Source: Agrococcus sp. SGAir0287 (GTDB taxonomy: Bacteria > Actinomycetota > Actinomycetes > Actinomycetales > Microbacteriaceae). Taken from it: a stretch of DNA of 64,000 bases. The position numbers were made by a program, and so were the translations under genes. Shown piece by piece: positions 49,122 to 56,832 of this stretch; the stretch's first letter is position 1, and each line of letters opens with the position of its first letter. The stretch lies in contig NZ_CP027942.1 of assembly GCF_005484985.1 (NCBI RefSeq), forward strand, positions 930,001 through 994,000, read 5' to 3'. The notes under the pieces are model-generated. The model had not been told where the DNA came from. It searched no databases and saw nothing but the letters and a program-made list of their open reading frames with translations.

Positions 49122-49733
49122 ATGGCAGAGCAACCATCCATCCCCGCATTCTCCGAGCAGCTCCGCGCGCAGCTCCTCTCGCGTCGCGTGCTCGTGCTCG
49201 ACGGCGCGCTCGACGACGACGGCGGCGTCGCGCTGCAGGCCCAGCTCCTGCAGCTCGCGTTCGACGACGCGCGCGCCGACGTCGCCCTGTGGATCCATTC
49301 GCCCGGCGGCTCCGTGCCGTCGATGCTCGCGATCCGCGACCTCATGCGGCTCGTGCCGAACGACGTCGCGACCGTCGCGCTCGGGCTCGCGTGCTCGGCC
49401 GGGCAGTTCCTGCTCTCGGCCGGCACGCCGGGCAAGCGCATGGCGCTGCCGCACGCGCGCATCCTCATGCATCAGGGATCGGCGGGCATCGGCGGCTCGG
49501 CCGTGGAGGTCGACGTGCAGGCGAGCGACCTGCGGCACGTGCGCGACACGGTGCTCGAGTGCATCGCCGCCGACACGGGTCAGCCGGTCGAGCGCATCTT
49601 CGAGGATTCGCTGCACGACCGGTGGTACACGGCGCAGGAGGCGCTCGACTACGGCTTCGTCGATCGCATCGTGTCGTCGATCGACGAGCTGCGCCCCGAT
49701 CGCGCGCCCGTGGGCCTGGGAGGCGCGCGATGA
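49122..49733 (+). CDS. ClpP-type protease subunit with intact catalytic Ser/His
   Basis: A 203-residue ClpP-family subunit. The nucleophile Ser is in LACSAGQFLLSAG (Ser92, matching Ser of the GxxSxG loop), the His in MALPHARILMH (His111), and the acidic region near DSLHDRWYTAQEALDYGFVD. GxxSPGGS-type loop HSPGGSVPSM is also present. It differs from housekeeping ClpP1/ClpP2 by divergent helical handle residues, so it looks like an accessory ClpP (as ClpP3/ClpP4 in Streptomyces). No Clp ATPase is next to it. It overlaps the second clpP-like gene by ATGA. Confidence 0.88.
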   Translation: MAEQPSIPAFSEQLRAQLLSRRVLVLDGALDDDGGVALQAQLLQLAFDDARADVALWIHSPGGSVPSMLAIRDLMRLVPNDVATVALGLACSAGQFLLSAGTPGKRMALPHARILMHQGSAGIGGSAVEVDVQASDLRHVRDTVLECIAADTGQPVERIFEDSLHDRWYTAQEALDYGFVDRIVSSIDELRPDRAPVGLGGAR

Positions 49734-50359
49734 GCGGCTACGCCATCCCCAACGTCGTCGCCGAGAGCCCGCGCGGCGATCGGGTGCTCGACGTCTACTC
49801 GCATCTGCTCGCCGAGCGCATCGTCTCCCTCGGCACGCCGATCGACGCCGGCGTGGCCAACGTGCTCATCGCGCAGCTGCTGCACCTCGACGCCGTCGGT
49901 GCCGAGCGCGAGATCCAGCTGTACGTGAACAGCGAGGGTGGAGATCCGCAGGCCGCACTCGCCGTGTACGACACGATGCGCTTCGTGCGCTCGCCGATCG
50001 CCACGACCTGCGTCGGGCAGGCCAAGGGACCCGCGGCGGTGCTGCTCGCCGCGGGCGCGCCGGGCAGGCGCGCCGCGCTGCCGCATGCGCGCATCGTGCT
50101 GCATCAGCCGGCGACGAGCGCGCGCGGCACGATCCCCGACCTCATCCTCGAGGCCGACGAGCTCTCGCGCGTGCGCGGCGACCTCGAGGCGATCCTCGCC
50201 GAGCACACGGGCAGGGACGCGGCGACGCTGCGGCACGACACCGACCGCGATCGCGTGCTCACCGCGCACGATGCGGTCGCGTACGGCGTGATCGACCGGG
50301 TCGTCGAGCGACGTGCGGGCGATCAGGCGGCGAGCGCGAGCACGACGCCGCCGGGCTGA
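49730..50359 (+). CDS. ClpP-like subunit with catalytic Ser replaced by Gly
   Basis: A 209-residue ClpP-fold subunit. The His is kept in AALPHARIVLHQP (His119) and the acidic stretch DTDRDRVLTAHDAVAYG is canonical, but the nucleophile loop reads CVGQAKGPAAVLLAAG: where GQAAS has Ser there is Gly100, preceded by Lys99. The loop before it also reads NSEGGDPQA in place of NSPGGSV. It is therefore probably non-proteolytic, like ClpR subunits of cyanobacteria and plastids, and would form mixed rings with the active subunit encoded just upstream. Coding overlaps the convergent regulator gene by 37 bp. Confidence 0.85.
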   Translation: MSGYAIPNVVAESPRGDRVLDVYSHLLAERIVSLGTPIDAGVANVLIAQLLHLDAVGAEREIQLYVNSEGGDPQAALAVYDTMRFVRSPIATTCVGQAKGPAAVLLAAGAPGRRAALPHARIVLHQPATSARGTIPDLILEADELSRVRGDLEAILAEHTGRDAATLRHDTDRDRVLTAHDAVAYGVIDRVVERRAGDQAASASTTPPG

Positions 50360-50709
50360 TCGGTCCAGGCCACGGAGGCGAGCGCATCGGACGGACGGGC
50401 GGCGAGGTCGAGCACGCCGCCGCTCGACCACTCGACCTCGAGCGACCGCGCGACCTGCACCGTCAGGTCGAGCAGCGTGACGCCGAGCGCTCCGGCGATC
50501 GCCGCGACCATCTCGCTCGAGGGATCCTTCCTGCCGCGCTCGACCTCCGAGAGGTACTGCGGCGCGATGCCCGCGCGGGCGGCGACGTCGGCGAGCGTCG
50601 CGCCGCGGCGCAGCCGCAGGGCTCGCAGTCGCCGACCGAGCGCCTCGCGCCACAGCGGCTCGTGCGCCGATCGATCGATCGCGGGGCGGTGGGGGAGGTG
50701 CGCGCTCAT
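50323..50709 (-). CDS. XRE-family regulator (ClgR/PopR-like) with C-terminal LAA end
   Basis: A 128-residue regulator. The helix-turn-helix at about residues 25-80, RLRALRLRRGATLADVAARAG then APQYLSEVERGRKDPSSEMV, is close to ClgR and PopR, the activators of clpP genes in actinobacteria (shared segment YLSEVERGxKxxSSE). The protein ends VVLALAA. PopR and ClgR carry C-terminal Ala-rich ends by which ClpP-containing proteases degrade them; this end fits the same loop. It faces the two clp genes, so it likely controls them and is itself a substrate. That is inference. Confidence 0.85.
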   Translation of the reverse strand: MSAHLPHRPAIDRSAHEPLWREALGRRLRALRLRRGATLADVAARAGIAPQYLSEVERGRKDPSSEMVAAIAGALGVTLLDLTVQVARSLEVEWSSGGVLDLAARPSDALASVAWTDQPGGVVLALAA

Positions 50710-50801
50710 GCGCTCATCCCACCAGCGCGTAGCCGGCGCGCCCAGCGCATCCGCTCAGAGCAGAACCCGCATGCGTCGGCGGTCGGGTGCATGCTCGGTG
50801 C

Positions 50802-51380
50802 ATGGACGACGAGAAGGCCACGCTGCATCGGTACCTCCGCGCGCAGACCGACGCGCTGGTGTGGAAGCTCGAGGGCATCTCCGAGCGCGACGCCCGCATG
50901 CCGCGCACCGCGACCGGCACGAACCTGCTGGGCATCGTGAAGCACGTCGCGGCGTGCGAGGCCGACTACTTCGGCCTGGTCTTCGACCGGCCGTGGCCCG
51001 AGCCGCAGCCGTGGCTCGACGACGATGCCGAGCCGAACGCCGACATGTGGGCGACCGCCGACGAGACGATGGCCGACGTCGTCGCCTTCGCCGGTCGCGT
51101 GCGGGCGTTCGCCGACGAGACCATCGACGCGCTCGCCCTCGACGCACGCGGGCGCGTGCCGTGGTGGGGCGATCGCGGCGACGTGACGCTGCACCGCGTG
51201 CTCGTGCACATGATCGCCGAGGTCGCCAGGCACGCAGGACACATGGACGTGCTGCGCGAGCAGATCGACGAGTCCGCCGGGCTCCGCGCCGACGTGTCGA
51301 ACCTCCCGGAGGTCGACGCCGACTGGTGGGAGGCGTACGTCGCGCGCCTGCGCGCGATCGCCGAGGCCGCGCCCGACTGA
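50802..51380 (+). CDS. DinB-family protein
   Basis: A 192-residue four-helix DinB/DUF664 protein. Likely metal ligands are the His in IVKHVAACEADYFG and the His pair in VHMIAEVARHAGHMD. W residues in the loop (PEPQPWLDD, VPWWGDRGD) are usual. Relatives include mycothiol-dependent maleylpyruvate isomerase-like transferases, so use of mycothiol is possible. Start ATG 50802 is 6 nt after CATGCT, a weak leaderless-type -10. Function unknown. Confidence 0.85.
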   Translation: MDDEKATLHRYLRAQTDALVWKLEGISERDARMPRTATGTNLLGIVKHVAACEADYFGLVFDRPWPEPQPWLDDDAEPNADMWATADETMADVVAFAGRVRAFADETIDALALDARGRVPWWGDRGDVTLHRVLVHMIAEVARHAGHMDVLREQIDESAGLRADVSNLPEVDADWWEAYVARLRAIAEAAPD

Positions 51381-51398
51381 CGCCGGGCGCGGCGCGCG

Positions 51399-52454
51399 TC
51401 ACGCGTGGACGAGGCGCTTCGCCTCGATCCGCTCGCGTGCGATGCTCTCGGCCGCGTCGAGCGACGTGACGCCGCGCTCGCGCGCCGTCGCGAACACGCG
51501 CCTGGTCGTGTCGCCGATGCCGAGCAGGCGTCGCTCGACCTCCGCCGCGGAGGCGCCGGCGTCCAGCAGCGTGAGGTGGATGACGCCTCCGGCGTTGACG
51601 ACGAAGTCGGGTGCGTAGACGATGCCGCGCTCGGCGAGCTCGGCGGCGCCCTCGCGCTCGTCGAGCGGGTTGTTCGCGGGGCCGACGACGGCGCGCACGG
51701 GCAGGGTGCGGATGGCGGACGACGTGAGCACGCCGCCGAGCCCGGCGGGCACGAGGACGTCGGCGGGCGTGACGAGCGCGTCCTCAGGCGCGATCCAGCG
51801 CGCGCCGAGCTCGTCTGCGAGGGCGCGCTTGGCGGGCACGACGTCGGTGACGACGAGGTCGGCGCCCGCGTCGGCCAGCATGCGGGCGAGACGGCCGCCG
51901 ACCTGCCCGAGGCCCGAGACGACGAACGAGCGGCCGGCGATGCGGTCGTCGCCGAACGCCTCCTCGAGCGTCGGCGCGATGGCCGCGAACACGCCGAGCG
52001 CCGTGCCGACCGCGGGCTCGCCGACGCCGCCGGCCTCGGCGGGCAGGCCCACGACGTGCGCGGTGCGCTCGCGCACGACGAGCATGTCGTGCTCGGTCGT
52101 CCCGACGTCCTCCGCCGTGCGGTAGAGGCCGTCGAGCGTCTCGACGAGGTCGCCGAGGTCGAGCAGGGCCGCCCGGCGCAGCTCGTCGCCGAGCACGGTG
52201 CCCATCGGCAGGGCGATCACCGACTTCCCACCGCCGGCATCCAGACCGGCCGCCGCGTTCTTGAGCGTCATGGCAGCCGAGAGCCGCAGCGCGTCGGCCT
52301 GCCCATCCGCCCAGGTCGGGTACGTCCACATGCGGCAGCCGCCGAGGGCGGGGCCGAGCACGGACGAGTGCAGCGCGACCGTGATCGGCAGGCCCGACCT
52401 CGATCCGGATGCGGTGACGACGCGTTCGTGGGCGAGATCGGGGATGGCGCTCAT
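51399..52454 (-). CDS. Leucine/valine dehydrogenase (Glu/Leu/Phe/Val family)
   Basis: A 351-residue NAD-dependent amino acid dehydrogenase. The glycine-rich, catalytic-Lys region GGCRMWTYPTWADGQADALRLSAAMTLKNAAAGLDAGGGKSVI (shown here only by its parts MTLKNAAAGL and GGGKSV) is typical. The Rossmann motif GLGQVGGRLARML follows mid-protein. It deaminates a branched-chain amino acid, most likely valine or leucine, giving the 2-oxo acid. No biosynthetic neighbours support a specific one. Confidence 0.88.
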   Translation of the reverse strand: MSAIPDLAHERVVTASGSRSGLPITVALHSSVLGPALGGCRMWTYPTWADGQADALRLSAAMTLKNAAAGLDAGGGKSVIALPMGTVLGDELRRAALLDLGDLVETLDGLYRTAEDVGTTEHDMLVVRERTAHVVGLPAEAGGVGEPAVGTALGVFAAIAPTLEEAFGDDRIAGRSFVVSGLGQVGGRLARMLADAGADLVVTDVVPAKRALADELGARWIAPEDALVTPADVLVPAGLGGVLTSSAIRTLPVRAVVGPANNPLDEREGAAELAERGIVYAPDFVVNAGGVIHLTLLDAGASAAEVERRLLGIGDTTRRVFATARERGVTSLDAAESIARERIEAKRLVHA

Positions 52455-52553
52455 GGCGGTGACTCCTCTGTCATCGGGTGGTCGCGGATCGCGCGACGTG
52501 CACCCATGGTGCGCCCACCGTGCCAGGCGCGCAATCGTGGCGCGCCGCGATGC

Positions 52554-52593
52554 GCAGGATGCGTCGCTCGCGCCATCGCGCGACGCATCCTGC
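52554..52593 (-). terminator. Inverted repeat downstream of pgsA-like gene
   Basis: Arms at 52554-52567 (GCAGGATGCGTCGC) and 52580-52593 are perfectly complementary over 14 nt around a 12-nt loop. On the minus strand it starts 48 nt past the stop of the phosphatidyltransferase gene, so it is the likely terminator before the dehydrogenase gene. Confidence 0.6.
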
Positions 52594-52641
52594 CCAGCCT
52601 GAGGGGAACGGCGAGGGCGTCGAGCGCCGCGCGTCAGCCGC

Positions 52642-53217
52642 TCAGCGGGTGGTGGCGCGGCGCGCGATGCCCTGGCGCACGGCCGAGACGCTGTAGCCGA
52701 CGGTCGACACGACGTGCAGCGCGAGGCCCGCGACGAGCAGCACGAACGCGACCGGATGCAGCGCCGGCAGCACGGTGACCGCTGCGACGAGCAGCACGAG
52801 CCCGACGAAGAGGACGGCCGTGCGCACCTTGCCGACCCACGTCACCGGCAGGCGTCCCTCGGCGGCGGCCTTGACGCCCAGCACGGTCGCGAGCACGTCG
52901 AACGCGAGCAGCACCGCGAGCATCCACCACGGCAGGGCGCCGATGACGGCGAGCGTCACGGCGATGACGGCGGTGCCGAGCCGGTCGACGAACGGGTCGA
53001 GCTTCGCCCCGATGACGGAGACCTGGCCCAGCCGCCTCGCGAGCTGCCCGTCGATCCAGTCGGTCGACGCCCACACGCCCAGCAGCACGACCGGCAGCCA
53101 GTCGCCCTCGCCGCCGCGCAGCAGCACCACGACGACGGGCACGATGAGCAGGAAGCGCAGCACCGTCACGAGGTTCGGGATCGTGGCCCAGCCCGCATCG
53201 CGCGGCGTCGACTCCAT
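52642..53217 (-). CDS. CDP-alcohol phosphatidyltransferase (PgsA-like)
   Basis: A 191-residue membrane enzyme with about five hydrophobic helices. The CDP-alcohol signature is complete: DWIDGQLARRLGQVSVIGAKLDPFVD (D-x2-D-G-x2-A-R-x8-G-x3-D-x3-D; the parts DWIDGQLARRL and GAKLDPFVD). It moves a phosphatidyl group from CDP-diacylglycerol to an alcohol, probably glycerol phosphate. Which phospholipid is made cannot be told. Confidence 0.9.
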   Translation of the reverse strand: MESTPRDAGWATIPNLVTVLRFLLIVPVVVVLLRGGEGDWLPVVLLGVWASTDWIDGQLARRLGQVSVIGAKLDPFVDRLGTAVIAVTLAVIGALPWWMLAVLLAFDVLATVLGVKAAAEGRLPVTWVGKVRTAVLFVGLVLLVAAVTVLPALHPVAFVLLVAGLALHVVSTVGYSVSAVRQGIARRATTR

Positions 53218-53401
53218 GACGCCAGTCTGGCAGCATGGGCATCTGCCCGCGGCGCATGGCCGCGGACCGTGTCGCCCGATCGTGGCGACAGGGGGAATGC
53301 CGATCGCACTCGCGCCGTTGCCCCACCCGTCGTCCTGCGCGCACCGCCGGACGCACCACGTCTCCGACGCCGTCGCGTCGCCGATCCCCGAGAGCACCCC
53401 C

Positions 53402-54889
53402 ATGGCATCCACCGACGCCCCCGTCGCCGCGCAGTCCGCCGAGCGGCCGCGCCTCGATCCGCGCGACAAGGTCACGATCACCGTCCTGCTGCTGTCGGCG
53501 TTCGTCGTCATCCTCAACGAGACGGCGATGAACGTCGCGCTCGACGCGATCATCGACGACCTCGGCATCACCGAGCGCCTCGCGCAGTGGCTCACGACGG
53601 GCTTCCTGCTCACGATGGCCGTCGTCATCCCCATCACGGGGTGGCTGCAGCAGCGGCTCACGACGCGCCAGACGTACGCGCTCGCGATGGGACTCTTCGT
53701 GCTCGGCACGCTCGTCGCCGCGGCGTCCTTCGGATTCTGGATGCTGCTCGCGGGCCGCATCGTGCAGGCGGCGGGGACCGCGATCGTCTTCCCGCTCATG
53801 ATGAAGACCGTCATGGACCTCGTCCCGCCCGGGCTGCGCGGCCTCGTCATGGGCAACGTCTCGATGGTCATCGCGTGCGCGCCCGCGCTCGGTCCGACGC
53901 TGTCGGGCGTCATCCTGCAGCAGCTGCACTGGCGGTTCGTGTTCATCGTCGTGCTGCCCATCGCGATCGGCTTCGCCGTCGTCGGCCTGTCGCGCCTCAG
54001 CGACGTCAACGAGGTCGTCGCGGCGCGTCTCGACTGGCCATCGGTGCCGCTCGCGGCGCTCGGCTTCGGCGGCTCCGTCTACGCGCTCTCGCTCATCGGC
54101 GACGCCGCGGCGCCCGCGTGGGAGCTGCCGCTCGCGGCCGTGGTCGGCGTCGCGGCGCTCGTCGCGTTCGTGCTGCGCCAGCGAGTGCTGCAGCGCACCG
54201 ACGATGCGCTGCTCGACCTGCGCACCTTCCGCTACGCGCTCTTCACGAGGTCGCTGCTCGTCATGGCGATCGCGATGATGGCGATGTTCGGATCGATCAT
54301 CGCCCTGCCGCTCGTGCTGCAGCGGGCGCTCGGCCTCGATCCGCTGCTCGTCGGCCTCGTCACGCTGCCAGGGGCACTGCTCATGGGCCTCCTCGGGCCG
54401 GTGGTCGGCCGCATCTACGACCGTCGCGGCCCTCGCGTCCTGCTCGTGCCCGGGTCGCTCGTCGTGCTCGCGGCCCTCGTGGGCTTCGCGACGCTGCTGT
54501 CGGTCGACACGCCCCTGTGGATGGTGCTCGCGCTCCACGTGACGATGAGCCTCGGCTTCGCCGCGACGTTCCCCGTCCTCTTCACGGTCGCGCTCGGCTC
54601 GGTGCCCCGCCGCCTGTACGGCTCGGGCTCGGCGATGGTGTCCACGCTGCAGCAGGTGGCGGGGGCAGCAGGCACGGCGCTCTTCGTCACGGTGCTCGCG
54701 TCGCAGTCGGCCGCGCTGCAGGCGGCTGGCACGCCGTTCGACGAGGCCTTCGTGCAGGGCGCGCGCGTCGCCTTCCTCGGCGGCGCGATCGTCTGGGTCG
54801 CCGGCATCCTGCTCGCCACGACGGTGCGCCGACCCGACGACGTCGTCGTCGACCGCGACCACCCGGCCGAGGAGGCTCCGGCCGTCTGA
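53402..54889 (+). CDS. MFS drug exporter (DHA2/EmrB type)
   Basis: A 495-residue transporter with about 14 hydrophobic helices. N-terminal motif LNETAMNVALDAI in helix 1 and QWLTTGFLLTMAVVIPITGWL are those of EmrB/QacA proteins. GRIVQAAGTAIVFPLMMKTV and the antiporter motif C-like ALGPTLSGVI follow. It is likely a proton-driven exporter of hydrophobic compounds. ATG 53402 was chosen; the frame also has an ATG at 53298, without a spaced ribosome-binding site. Confidence 0.88.
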   Translation: MASTDAPVAAQSAERPRLDPRDKVTITVLLLSAFVVILNETAMNVALDAIIDDLGITERLAQWLTTGFLLTMAVVIPITGWLQQRLTTRQTYALAMGLFVLGTLVAAASFGFWMLLAGRIVQAAGTAIVFPLMMKTVMDLVPPGLRGLVMGNVSMVIACAPALGPTLSGVILQQLHWRFVFIVVLPIAIGFAVVGLSRLSDVNEVVAARLDWPSVPLAALGFGGSVYALSLIGDAAAPAWELPLAAVVGVAALVAFVLRQRVLQRTDDALLDLRTFRYALFTRSLLVMAIAMMAMFGSIIALPLVLQRALGLDPLLVGLVTLPGALLMGLLGPVVGRIYDRRGPRVLLVPGSLVVLAALVGFATLLSVDTPLWMVLALHVTMSLGFAATFPVLFTVALGSVPRRLYGSGSAMVSTLQQVAGAAGTALFVTVLASQSAALQAAGTPFDEAFVQGARVAFLGGAIVWVAGILLATTVRRPDDVVVDRDHPAEEAPAV

Positions 54890-54925
54890 CCGTGCCGTGC
54901 AGGCTGCGGGGCTAGGGTCGGGCGC

Positions 54926-55645
54926 GTGGACGGCTTCTTCGACTTCCTCGGGAACTACTGGTGGCTCGTCTTCCCCTTCGGCGGCTTCATCTGGGCCGGC
55001 ATCGGCGGCCTCGGCCACTACCTGGAGCGCGGTCGTCGCGAGCGGCACGAGATGCGGATGGAGCGACTGCGCCTGCGCCATCAGGTGACGTCGGGCGTCG
55101 CCGCACCGGCGGCGGGCGTGCCGCAGTCGCCCACGCCCGACGCGCTGGCGCGCGACCTCGACCGCGTCGTCGCCAGGCACGACGCGGTCTTGCGGCGGTG
55201 GCTCGACCACGAGCTCGACGCGGCGAAGGTCATCGACTATCCGCTCATGACGGACATGCGCGAGCCCCTCACGCGCGACTTCCACCGCGCGAAGCGCCGC
55301 GCCGACGCGCTGCGGCCCGACGACGGCGAGCAGCTCGATGCCACCCGTCTCGCCGAGTACCGCGACGCGGTGGAGCAGTTCGAGGACGCGTTCGAGGTCG
55401 CGCTCGCCGAGGCGCGCCGGCGCAAGCAGCAGGACTTCACCGACGCCGAGCGGAAGCGGCTGCAGACGGCGCGGATGCTCGTGGGCATCGCCGTCGACGA
55501 GGCGGCGTCGGCCGCCGAGCGCCAGAGCGCGTATCGCCGTGCGCGCGCGGAGCTCGACGGGCTGATCGTGCTGCCCGACGCGACGGCTGCCGACATCGAG
55601 CAGCGCATCGCCGGCGCGATCGACCGCGGCACGACGACCGCCTGA
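54926..55645 (+). CDS. Uncharacterised membrane-anchored coiled-coil protein
   Basis: A 239-residue protein with one N-terminal hydrophobic segment (about residues 8-30, NYWWLVFPFGGFIWAGIGGLG) and then a long, charged, mostly helical region (from LERGRRERHEMRMERLRLRHQ, and ARRRKQQDFTDAERKRLQTAR). This suggests a single membrane anchor with a cytosolic coiled coil. No catalytic motif is visible. TAGGGT (54913-54918) lies 7 nt before the GTG at 54926. Not recognised. Confidence 0.7.
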   Translation: MDGFFDFLGNYWWLVFPFGGFIWAGIGGLGHYLERGRRERHEMRMERLRLRHQVTSGVAAPAAGVPQSPTPDALARDLDRVVARHDAVLRRWLDHELDAAKVIDYPLMTDMREPLTRDFHRAKRRADALRPDDGEQLDATRLAEYRDAVEQFEDAFEVALAEARRRKQQDFTDAERKRLQTARMLVGIAVDEAASAAERQSAYRRARAELDGLIVLPDATAADIEQRIAGAIDRGTTTA

Positions 55646-55654
55646 CCGGATCGG

Positions 55655-56758
55655 TCAGCGCTCCGACCGGAGGATCGCCTCGACCGCCTCGTCGACGGTG
55701 TCGACGAGCGCGAGGCCCTGCGCGCCCGGCCGGCCGCGCATGACCGCCTCGAGCAGCTGCCACGCGGGATAGCGCTCGGTCCAGTAGGCGCGCCCGACGA
55801 GCACGATCGGCGTCCATCCCGCCTCGTCGGCGTAGGAGACCTCGCATGCGTCCTGGAAGATCTCCTGCACCGTGCCGCCCTCGCCGGGCAGCACGACGAG
55901 GCCCGCCGTCGCGACGCGCAGCAGCAGGTCCTCGCGCACGGAGTTCTGGAAGTACTTCGCCGCCGCGGTCTGGAAGACGTTCGGCGGCTCGTGGCCGTAG
56001 TGCCACGTCGGCACGCCGAGGGTGTCGGACGCCGGCTCGAGCAGGGCGCGCGCGTCGAGCCCGGAGCGCAGCCACGCGGCCATGCGGCCCACGTACGTCG
56101 GCACGCGGGCGACGATCGCGAGGGCCTCCGCGAGCGCCGACTCCGACGCGCCTGCGGCACGAGCGCCGAGGTTCGCAGCCTCCATCGCCCCGGGCCCGCC
56201 GCCCGTGGCGACCGTGCGACCCGCCGCGCCGAGCGCACGACCGAGGCGAGCGGCGTCCGCGTAGGCGCGCTCGTCGCGCTGCACGCGATGCCCGCCCATG
56301 ACGCCGACGACGCGCCTGCCGCGCACCCACGCTGCGAGCGCGTCGTCGATCGCGTGGTCGTGCATCGCGGCGGCGAGCGTGAGGGCGACGTCGCGCGAGC
56401 GCTGCCGCGACCATGCGTAGACGCGAGCGTCGAGGCTGCGCTCGTAGTCCTCCGGGGCGACATCGAGCAGCTCGTCGGGGGAGTAGAGCGTGGAGCGGTA
56501 GGCGTTGAACGGCGCGTCGGGCACGTCGCGGAACACGAGGGCGCCGCCCGCCACGAGCCGCGTCTCCTGCTCGGGCGTCAGGTCGCAGCCGAGCAGCACT
56601 GCCCCGCGCGGGTCGAGCTGCCGCAGCTGTGCGTCGCGCTCGCGCAGGTCGAGATCCTGCAGGCGCCAGCCGCGCATGGCGCGCGCGCCGCGCACGAGCA
56701 GCCGATCCAGCTGGTCGAGGGAGTCGACGTCGACGATCCGTCCGTGCTCGGCGCGCAT
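55655..56758 (-). CDS. LOG-family (TIGR00730-like) protein with long N-terminal region
   Basis: A 367-residue protein. The C-terminal about 220 residues hold the LOG Rossmann fold: ATGGGPGAMEAANLGA (the GGGxGxM motif) and VVLPGEGGTVQEIFQ (PGGxGTxxE). LOG proteins are cytokinin-type nucleoside-5'-monophosphate phosphoribohydrolases or related, and were often called lysine decarboxylases. The N-terminal about 145 residues (RGWRLQDLDLRERDAQLRQLD) are additional to the core. AGCCTA at 56766-56771 reads TAGGCT, 7 nt before the ATG. Confidence 0.82.
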   Translation of the reverse strand: MRAEHGRIVDVDSLDQLDRLLVRGARAMRGWRLQDLDLRERDAQLRQLDPRGAVLLGCDLTPEQETRLVAGGALVFRDVPDAPFNAYRSTLYSPDELLDVAPEDYERSLDARVYAWSRQRSRDVALTLAAAMHDHAIDDALAAWVRGRRVVGVMGGHRVQRDERAYADAARLGRALGAAGRTVATGGGPGAMEAANLGARAAGASESALAEALAIVARVPTYVGRMAAWLRSGLDARALLEPASDTLGVPTWHYGHEPPNVFQTAAAKYFQNSVREDLLLRVATAGLVVLPGEGGTVQEIFQDACEVSYADEAGWTPIVLVGRAYWTERYPAWQLLEAVMRGRPGAQGLALVDTVDEAVEAILRSER

Positions 56759-56832
56759 GGGCGCGAGCCTAGCGATGGGCGACCGGGCGGCGTCGATGGG
56801 TGCAGAATCGGCTCACGACCGAAGGAGGCGCC

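Noticed and set aside
53298..53401. An alternative upstream start (ATG 53298) for the MFS exporter
   Set aside because: It would add a 35-residue Pro/Ser/His-rich tail, and the ribosome-binding-like AGGGGGA directly abuts the ATG.
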